Under the pieces are notes generated by a model. The model made no database searches and was not told where the DNA came from. It saw only the letters and a program-made list of their open reading frames with translations. Both the position numbers and the translations under genes were made by a program. DNA of 64,000 bases, taken from assembly GCF_030864355.1 (NCBI RefSeq), contig NC_083399.1, positions 124,001-188,000 on the forward strand. Direction: 5' to 3'. Below are positions 56,932 to 64,000 of the stretch, piece after piece (the first letter of the stretch is position 1; each line of letters begins with the position of its first letter). This stretch comes from Cutaneotrichosporon cavernicola. Its lineage: Eukaryota; Basidiomycota; Tremellomycetes; Trichosporonales; Trichosporonaceae.

Positions 56932-57224
56932 CGTGAAAGATGTCGGCGTGTTGAGAAGACTAGGAGGAAGATGTTCAAGTCGATTGATTGAATGAGTGAT
57001 GGTGAGATAGCACACTGGGATGACGAAGTGGACACGGACCACTCCGAGTGATGGGGAGGGACCAAATAACTACCTCACCTTATTAATAAGATTAGGCTCA
57101 TGGCCTAATACGTCTCCAGACTCCACATCGCGTGGTCATCTCTCCCACGGCATTCCGTGCCTGGATGAGATTTCTGAAGTGGAGATGTTCGCAACAACAT
57201 CCACCACTGTAGCAACCACACACC
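56932..57224. promoter_or_regulatory. divergent promoter, UBC7 / NOC4
   Basis: 293 nt between the two start codons; no TATA box of clear quality. Confidence 0.45.
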
Positions 57225-59028
57225 ATGTCGGCGCCAGCCAAGATCGCCAAGCTCGAGAAGACGCTCATCGAGAAGCCGGCCGACCCGAACCCCCTCCTCC
57301 CTCTCCTTGCGGCGACTCGGCATGCCGACCCGGCGGTCGCGCACAAGGCTGCGTGGGCGGCGTACCGAGTCTTCGGCGCGCAGCTCGCCGCAGGGAGGGT
57401 GGGCGGCATCACTGGCGAGAAGGGACCAGCAGCGGAGGCGAAGGATGCGAAGGGATGGATCCGGGACCGGCTGCTCGACTTTATCGGCATCCTTGGCGGG
57501 ATGCTGTGCGACTCGGAGGCGGCGTTGAGGGTAAGCTATGGCGTGAACGAGCTGACAGCAGATGTCGGCATTGCAGCTCCTTTTCGGCCTGTTGCCGCCA
57601 GTGAGCGCGGCCGCGCGCGTGCCACTGCACATCCCCTACTTCCGCATGATTGTGCGCGCTCTTCTCGTCCCCCAGCCGAGCCAGCGCGGCTCTGTTAAGG
57701 GCAAAATCGATGCCTCGACGCAGGAGAACGACGCGCGCGAGCTCGCGGCCGACGTGGTCGAGAAGGTGGTAGAGGAGTACTGGGCCGCATATGACGACCT
57801 GCGCCTCTTCTTCTTCCGTGAGGTGGCTTCCCTCGTGGCCGCCGATGAGGTTGAGGTGGACGCTGTGATGGCGCAGCTTGCACCGCTCACCAACCTCCCC
57901 AAGGCGCAGGCGGACATCAACGCGTTCTTCGTACCGGGCCTCGAGACGGCGCCGGAGGACAGCGAGAAGAAGAGCAAGAAGGCCAAGACGGGCAAGGGCA
58001 AGAAGGGGAAGAAGGAGCTTGACGCTCTCCCGGAGTGGATGGAGACGTACGACTCGGCGTCCTCGGACGACGAGGAGGTTGGCGGGAAGCGCAAGCGCGC
58101 GTCAGCCCTCGGTACAGCTGCAGCGGTACACAGCCTCGCGGCGCACACGAATGCGTACACATCTGCCTGGGAGGGCGTGCTCTCCCGGCCCCTCAGTGAG
58201 GCGTGGACACGTCGCGTCCTGGCGAGTCTGCACGGCGAGCGCGGCGTGCTCTCCCACTGGGCGCCGGCACGGCGTGTGCGTCTCGCCGACTGGCTCGGTG
58301 GCACGGTCGACGGCGGCGGCGCGCACGCCCTACTTGCCATGAACGGCCTGTTTGTGCTCATGACCCTGTACAATCTCGACTACCCGCGCTTCTACGAGCG
58401 GCTGTATGCCCTTCTCGACGGCGAGGTGCTGCACGCACGCTACCGTGCGCGCTTCTTCCGCCTGCTCGATACGTTCCTGCGCTCGCCAATGCTCGGAGCG
58501 GCGCTCGTGGCGGCGTTCATCAAGCGCCTCGCACGGCTTGCTCTCTCCGCACCACCCGCCGGTGCAATCCTGGTGATCCCGTTCGTGTATAACCTCTTCA
58601 AGCGGCATCCAGGGACCATGCCCATGCTCCACCGGCTGCCAGACGACATGGAGAGCGACCCGTACGACGAGAATGAGCCCGTTCCTGGCAAGTCTAAGGC
58701 GATCGACAGCTCTGTGTGGGAACTTGCGGCGCTCAAGAGCCATTACCTCGCTAGCGTGGGGACAATGGCTAAGATCTTCAGCGAACAGTTCACAAAGCCA
58801 GAGTTCAACCTTGAAGATTTCCTCGACCACGGATACGGCACTGTGAGTGACTCACCCACCGTACGCTGACCCTAGCTCTTCGAGACAGAAACTAAGCGGC
58901 GCATCAAGAACGCTCCGGCACTCAGTGTACAGCTCGAGCTGGGACAGCCGGCCGATATTGCGCCGTTGTTCCCTTCGGCAGGACAGGAGGGCGAGCGCGA
59001 TGGGGTCAGCGAGCTCTGGGCCTTTTAG
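57225..59028 (+). CDS. NOC4: nucleolar complex protein NOC4 (CBF/Mak21 family)
   Basis: A 579-residue protein from three exons (57225-57530, 57562-58842, 58876-59028). The C-terminal half has the CBF/Mak21 (Noc) domain, about residues 330-530: MNGLFVLMTLYNLDYPRFYERLYALLD, given here in part as NLDYPRFYERLY, then RLARLALSAPPAGAILVIPF and LFKRHPGTMPMLHR. The middle (about 230-285) holds a Lys/acid-rich linker with a nuclear-type basic stretch. Noc4 pairs with Nop14 in the small-subunit processome during 40S assembly. The C-terminal part after the last splice (LFETETKRRIKNAPAL, then LWAF at the end) matches the family. Confidence 0.9.
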
Positions 59029-59323
59029 GCGAATCGTGGGATGTGTCGGTGTTCTAGAGAGACATGTACGAGTTCATGGCGCTTCGAGAGCTGCGGCATC
59101 ATGGCGTATTTTGAATGGTGGTTGCATGGGCGTTACGCTTGCCTACAAAAGAGAAGAGAGCGAAGCGAAGTGTATTATGGGAGCAAAAGTGCTCGTCGAA
59201 GTTATGCGCAACGCCCACTCTCCTCCACTACTGAACGTCAAATTCTTACACGTCACGTCTTCATCTCCACACTCGCCTCCTCCTCACAGGTCTCCTCCTC
59301 ACAGGTTACTCTTCACATGCGCA
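59029..59323. other. convergent spacer between NOC4 and SET3
   Basis: Contains a direct repeat TCTCCTCCTCACAGG at about 59275-59304; no gene seen. Confidence 0.5.
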
Positions 59324-62300
59324 TCACATGCGCCCTCCCCGGCCGCGAGGATGGCCGCGGCCCCGGAAACCGTACCCACGGTCGAAACCGCCGCCTCGAG
59401 GAGGATATGGTCGAGGGCCACCGAAACCTCCACGCATGCTGTTAACAGGGGAGACTGGTGCCCCTCCGGCGTTGGCACCTGTTCCAGGGCCATGCGTAGA
59501 GCTACCGCCCCACGCCCCACGCGGTCCTGTAGGCGCGTGACGAGGGCCGGTTGGAGGCGCACGAGGCCCGTGGTGGGGCGGCCCGTCACGCACTGGCAGT
59601 GCAGGTGGGATGTCGGGCAAACCTTGGAACTTGCCCGGCGGTGTCTGAAGCGGAAGCGGTTGCCGCACCGGGCTCATCTGCGGGAACTCATTGTCTGGCT
59701 GACGCGGTTGGAACGCCAGAGGTGGTGGCAAGGGTTCGCGTGATGACTCGTCCACTGACCCCCGTGGAACGAAGTTGGGGCTCGGCCGAGGAACGAAGGC
59801 GGGTGTGTTGGCGAGGTGCACACCTGCCGCAGGCTGGACGTTGAAGTAGTCCGGGCGCGAAGCTTCGGAACGTGGGACGAACGCCGACGTGCGGCCAACA
59901 TCTCCCGCGGCACTGGGACCTCCGGGAGTAAACGGCGTGCCTACCGGCGTCGAGTTGGTGCTCCGCGCAGAAGGCAGGTGCTCAAGGAAGTTGAGGCGTG
60001 CAGGTTGCGTTGGCAGTGCGGCAGCACCGGTTGGCAACACCGTGTCCGCAGCCTTCTCCTCCGTCGGCTCTTCCTTCACAGCAGTCTCCTCGTCATCTTT
60101 AGGCTCCGGCGACTTCTCCTTCTTGCGAATCTTGTGGCTCGCCAGGTAGTCTTTGAGTGAGACCTTCTTAGGAGGCGCTGTAGGGGTATCCTCCTTGGGC
60201 TCCTTGGGCGGAGAAGACGCTTCCTTCGGAGCTGTAGGCGTCTCAGAGGGCGCAGGGGTTGACTCTTTGGGCGCGGGCTCCTCTGGCTCGGGCGTCGACT
60301 CCTTTGGCTCCGGTGTTGGCTCCTTCGCGATCGGCGACGACTGCTTGAGTGGCTCCGGGGAGACCTGCTTGGCTTCTCTTGGCGGCTTCGATGTAACCGA
60401 AGGTTCCTTGACTATGGCGGGTACGGAGGGCGGCGGTGAGGCCTTGTGCGAAGGCTCAGTCGACTCCGTCTTCACCGTCACCGACTTCGGGCTGTGATCT
60501 TCGTCCTCGCTGTCCTTTACCACCTTGTTGCGGCGTCCACGATCACCCACTGGCTTGCGAGACGGCTTCCGTGCAGGCGTGTCGTCCTCGTCATCCGGCT
60601 CGCTCCCTGTAGCCTTCGAGACCTTCGGTCGCTTGGCAGACTTGGAAGACTTGGGCTTCTGCGGCGACCGGTGCACCTTCGTTGCTGGTTTTGGTGTCGC
60701 ACGATCATCATCGGACCCCTCCTCGTCACTAGATCGGATGATTTTGCGGCGCGGGATGGCTTTGGAAGCGCGCCGCTCAGACGAGCCCGAAGCCTTCTTG
60801 GACTTGTTTTTGCGTTGAACAGTAACAGGCGACAGAACTCGACGGCGGTTAGACGGCGCAGGCTTGGTAGGAGACGATGTCTCGCCATCAGACTCCAAGG
60901 CCATCGTCGCGGTCGTAGCGTTCGAAACATACCCATCATCAATCTCCTCCTCGCCCTCCTCATGTCGCTCTTGCCTAGCGTGCCTATCGGGAGGGATGGA
61001 CGAGAGAGCGGACGATGGGGGAGCGAAAGTGGACGGCTGCGGTTCGTCCGGCGTCCGTGGTGCCTCCCCCATGTCGACGTCTTCCTTGGTCTCTTTCGAG
61101 AGCACCTCCGTTGCAGTCACAGTTCCAGCTGGGATAGCAGGTCCCATGGGCTCGGGAGCGGTTGCTGGCTTGACGTCTTCCTCGTGGAGCTCTGTCTTGG
61201 CAACCTCGTCAACGTCCATGGCGCCGTCGGTGAGCGCTGGCAGAGCGTCTGCTTCAGCCGGTATGACAGGCGATCCTGTCTGCTTGGCCGTCTCACAGAT
61301 CGTCGTCGCAGTAGAGTCCTCCGCCAACGGATCAGGCTCCACGTCCATGAGCTCCACGTCATCATCGCCCGCCTGCTCCTCGTCTGCAGGAGCCTCGTCT
61401 TCTGGAGCGTTGGATGGCGCGCGTTCGGAAGACGGCCGAGACCGTTCCTTGGCGTCTGCGTCGTCGTCGCCATCGATGGTCTTGGTCGGGCCGGCGCGCC
61501 AGAGTTCCCACTCGCCTGCGTTCCGGAACCGCTTGGCTTTGGCGTATGCGTCCATTTCCTCAATCTCGCGCTTACGCCAGCCACGCACAGCCCCAACAAG
61601 CTCACCGAGATCAATGCGCTTACGAGCACGCGCCCCGCTCACACCATGAAAAGTCTGCCCCATCACCTGTCTGCGCATCTGCGCGAAAGCACAGTCGGTG
61701 TTAACGGTGCAAGCGCACGACTGGAATGTGCTGAAGATATTGGTCAGGATGGCGTCGAACTTGGTCGTCAGAAGCGTGACTGTCTCCGAGTCGATGTTGA
61801 CTGGAGGTTTGTTGGCCGACTTGGTGAGCGTCGAGTCGATGACAGCACGGAGAGTGTGGACGACATGCTGGTCATCCCACTCCCAGCCCAGGACGATCTC
61901 CTCGTTCTTGGAGAGCTCGCGCGCGGCGAAGATACCGAAATGCAGCTTCTGCGTTGATGTGTCGGAAGTCTTGAAGAAGACGGGACGGATGACGGCGTTG
62001 GGGTGGCAGCCGCTCCGAACAAAGCGCATCTCGTTGCCGTATGACCGCGCATCAAGCATGAGATTGACTGGAGGACCGACGGAATGGACGTAGGGCTTGG
62101 GGATCCCAAGCGCAGAGTACTGGTTGATGGGGTCCTTGCGATAGGTTGCTGCGTCGAGGACCTCGCAGCGGTACTCTCCAAGGAAGGAGCCGGCTGAGAG
62201 CCCGTCTGTGACGAAGACACCGTAAATCGTAGGGCGAGCGTAGATGTTCTGACTGGGTTCGATGTACTTGAGAGGTAAGTAGCAGCTCGCACTTCCAGGG

Positions 62301-63724
62301 TCGTCCACTGGTCGCAGGTATGTCGGCGCCGCAAGGCTCTCGAGGTCCGCGCCAATGAGGTACACAGGAGGCAATGGAGGCGCAAGGACGTTGAAGTCGG
62401 CGCCGTCCACCCCAATGTCTGGCGACTGCCTCATGTCACCCGTCTCCGTTGGGGACGGTAACCCAGACTCGTGATATGAAGGCTTGCTCAGGCGTGGCTC
62501 CTCGTCCCCATCCACCCATTCTTGCCGCAGCTTGGCAATAGCGCGACTGGCCCGGATGCCTCGGACAAGGTTCTCCTTGAGAGGTGTGTACTCTAGCTCC
62601 CAAGGCTGAACGCGAAAGTAGTCGTCCTCGTCGCCATCTCTCCCCGGCTGTGCAGAGTCCTTGGAGCGTGGCTTGGTAGGGTTGGGCTTGCGCCTTGGCT
62701 TTGCTGGTGGCGCCATCGGATCTCGAGAGTCGTCTGTCGCTTCGCCAGCAGCCTCCGGCTTACTGCTACCGCTTTCGACGCGCGGTCGCTTCGCCTTTGG
62801 CCGTTTCTTGTTGGGCTCAGCAGGTTCGCCTTGGGGAACGATCCGTCCTCGTGTGCGGAGCTGCAGCTCTCTTGCAGCACCGGCGTCGAAAGGACGGGGA
62901 TCACACTTCTCGCAGTAGTACACCTCGGGAAGGTTGTTGCCGTTGGGATATCCAAAACACTTGGCGTGCTGCCAGGCGTAACACCCTTCGCACTGGACAG
63001 TGAAGCCGTCGTCGTCCTCGATACCGCAGATGCAACGAATGCGCGCGTTGTCCTCACCCATGTGATGGGCTGGGGTCGCGCCAGGCTCAGTTGACGAGTG
63101 CCGAGAAGGACCGGCTACGGCATTGTTGCTGCTCGTCTTCCGTTTCCTCTTCGGTTTGGTAGCATTTGTGCTCGTCGAGGTTTCTGGACTGGGTGCAGCG
63201 GGCGTTGGGAGGCCGATAGGGGAGGATGGAACAAGGGATGGTGGTGGTGGGGGTTCACGGGGGAGCGTGGCAGGGGAATCGTGGGGAGGGGTGTGGGGGT
63301 AGAGCGCTTCTTCCTTCAAGGCCGGAGGTGGCAGAGGCTCATGGACAGCGGAGAAGTTGAGCAGCAACGCTGCTGCCTCCTCTGACGGTGCTGAGCCAGG
63401 TGGTGATCGCCGGGGTCGTACAGTGGGTGGGGTTGAGTAAGAGTCTTCCCTCTCACTGTCGATCGTGTCTCTTGCGGACGACACTTCGCCGTACGCTCGA
63501 GCCACTGGGCCGTTGAGTGCGGGAGAAGGCTCGCCTCGAGCGGCAGACGTTCCTCCCACACGCTCCAACGGCGCCATCTCTATGCCATGACTGACATGGC
63601 CCAGTTCAGATACCATGGGATTGGCGTGTTGCTTGATTACAGAATCGGCAATTGGTGCTGGCGGTGGCGGCAGACGACCCGTTCCACCATCTGGGACCAT
63701 GACGAGGACGTCGCCGCGGTTCAT
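59324..63724 (-). CDS. SET3: PHD finger and SET domain protein, SET3/MLL5 type
   Basis: A 1466-residue protein in one uninterrupted exon. A PHD finger lies at about residues 228-285 (RCICGIEDDDGFTVQCEGC, then YYCEKC); a SET domain at about 493-620. At the place of the catalytic NHxC motif the protein has RFVRSGCHPNA, and the end of the domain is EEIVLGWEW. This is the degenerate pattern of yeast Set3 and animal MLL5, which are thought to read H3K4 methylation and scaffold the Set3 histone-deacetylase complex rather than methylate. A long charged, Ser/Pro/Glu/Lys-rich region follows (about 700-1250), and the C-terminus is an RGG-type Gly/Arg segment. No intron is needed, unusual for a gene this long here. 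Confidence 0.92.
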   Translation of the reverse strand: MNRGDVLVMVPDGGTGRLPPPPAPIADSVIKQHANPMVSELGHVSHGIEMAPLERVGGTSAARGEPSPALNGPVARAYGEVSSARDTIDSEREDSYSTPPTVRPRRSPPGSAPSEEAAALLLNFSAVHEPLPPPALKEEALYPHTPPHDSPATLPREPPPPPSLVPSSPIGLPTPAAPSPETSTSTNATKPKRKRKTSSNNAVAGPSRHSSTEPGATPAHHMGEDNARIRCICGIEDDDGFTVQCEGCYAWQHAKCFGYPNGNNLPEVYYCEKCDPRPFDAGAARELQLRTRGRIVPQGEPAEPNKKRPKAKRPRVESGSSKPEAAGEATDDSRDPMAPPAKPRRKPNPTKPRSKDSAQPGRDGDEDDYFRVQPWELEYTPLKENLVRGIRASRAIAKLRQEWVDGDEEPRLSKPSYHESGLPSPTETGDMRQSPDIGVDGADFNVLAPPLPPVYLIGADLESLAAPTYLRPVDDPGSASCYLPLKYIEPSQNIYARPTIYGVFVTDGLSAGSFLGEYRCEVLDAATYRKDPINQYSALGIPKPYVHSVGPPVNLMLDARSYGNEMRFVRSGCHPNAVIRPVFFKTSDTSTQKLHFGIFAARELSKNEEIVLGWEWDDQHVVHTLRAVIDSTLTKSANKPPVNIDSETVTLLTTKFDAILTNIFSTFQSCACTVNTDCAFAQMRRQVMGQTFHGVSGARARKRIDLGELVGAVRGWRKREIEEMDAYAKAKRFRNAGEWELWRAGPTKTIDGDDDADAKERSRPSSERAPSNAPEDEAPADEEQAGDDDVELMDVEPDPLAEDSTATTICETAKQTGSPVIPAEADALPALTDGAMDVDEVAKTELHEEDVKPATAPEPMGPAIPAGTVTATEVLSKETKEDVDMGEAPRTPDEPQPSTFAPPSSALSSIPPDRHARQERHEEGEEEIDDGYVSNATTATMALESDGETSSPTKPAPSNRRRVLSPVTVQRKNKSKKASGSSERRASKAIPRRKIIRSSDEEGSDDDRATPKPATKVHRSPQKPKSSKSAKRPKVSKATGSEPDDEDDTPARKPSRKPVGDRGRRNKVVKDSEDEDHSPKSVTVKTESTEPSHKASPPPSVPAIVKEPSVTSKPPREAKQVSPEPLKQSSPIAKEPTPEPKESTPEPEEPAPKESTPAPSETPTAPKEASSPPKEPKEDTPTAPPKKVSLKDYLASHKIRKKEKSPEPKDDEETAVKEEPTEEKAADTVLPTGAAALPTQPARLNFLEHLPSARSTNSTPVGTPFTPGGPSAAGDVGRTSAFVPRSEASRPDYFNVQPAAGVHLANTPAFVPRPSPNFVPRGSVDESSREPLPPPLAFQPRQPDNEFPQMSPVRQPLPLQTPPGKFQGLPDIPPALPVRDGPPHHGPRAPPTGPRHAPTGPRGAWGGSSTHGPGTGANAGGAPVSPVNSMRGGFGGPRPYPPRGGGFDRGYGFRGRGHPRGRGGRM

Positions 63725-64000
63725 TCAACAACACCACAGTGGGCGTCCACACGTCGGTCTAGTGGAGTCGAGGATTAGTAAGCGGTCGTACACCCTCGAC
63801 AAGGCGCCCAATGGTCGGGTGAGGGTGCGAGGAAGGGTCGATGAAAAATGGATGAGAGACGAATGGGGAATGGGAGACCGCGTCGACCGCTGGCTGTGAA
63901 CAGTTGACGGTCAGATTGCCTACGTGTCGAGGCTGAGTGACGAGTCGATGGGATAGGGTGAGAGGGCGGTGTTGAGTGGGCCGCAGATCACACAATGGAC
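63725..64000. promoter_or_regulatory. promoter of the SET3-type gene
   Basis: Upstream region to the window edge; no TATA box or gene seen. Confidence 0.4.

Noticed and set aside
60446..61957. 503-codon open frame on the plus strand
   Set aside because: Antisense shadow of the intron-free SET3-type gene; Arg-rich without a domain.

Overview
The window looks like nuclear DNA of a basidiomycete fungus, most likely a tremellomycete yeast of the Trichosporonales/Cryptococcus type. This is inferred from gene content and intron style; no marker fixes the species. Genes are dense, GC-rich and cut by many introns of about 27-60 nt, usually GTRNGN to AG with a GCTGAC or CTAAC branch-point motif only 3-7 nt before the AG. 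All five tRNA genes carry an intron. I rebuilt exons by hand from reading frame, splice motifs and family conservation; exon coordinates are given in the entries.

Layout. 1-1440 (-): a Ser/Thr-rich secreted or wall protein that runs off the left edge, then about 4 kb without a convincing gene. 5.4-8.3 kb (+): a thioredoxin-PITH protein and a TVP38/VTT membrane protein. 9.5-17.7 kb (-): an MFS sugar-type transporter, an NVJ2-type SMP-domain lipid-transfer tether and an NAPE-PLD-like (FMP30) metallo-beta-lactamase. 18.2-24.2 kb: a tRNA group (Val, Thr, Val, Ala) around an unknown protein gene (-) and a ZIP zinc transporter (+). 24.4-25.3 kb (+): a LURP-one-related (LOR) protein. 25.6-29.6 kb: a cluster of three small secreted ricin-B-type (beta-trefoil) lectins with two decayed relatives between them.

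30.3-47.9 kb holds a set of catabolic genes: a cyclase-family hydrolase (-), a copper amine oxidase (-) divergent from an APC-type amino-acid/amine permease (+), a Zn2Cys6 regulator (-) divergent from an aldehyde dehydrogenase (+), then an NZF zinc-finger protein, a tRNA-Ser and an acyl-CoA synthetase (+). Together these could import an amine, oxidise it to an aldehyde, then to an acid, and activate the acid as a CoA ester. This is inference from gene order.

48.1-63.7 kb: two more LOR proteins (-), POT1 with a very long N-terminal extension (+), the ubiquitin-conjugating enzyme UBC7 (-), the ribosome-assembly factor NOC4 (+) and a SET3-type PHD/SET protein (-). Points worth a second look are the in-frame micro-exons (6-16 nt), the odd permease splice junction, the lectin cluster with an intron-less pseudo-copy, the enlarged POT1, the three scattered LOR genes and the possible amine-use cluster.
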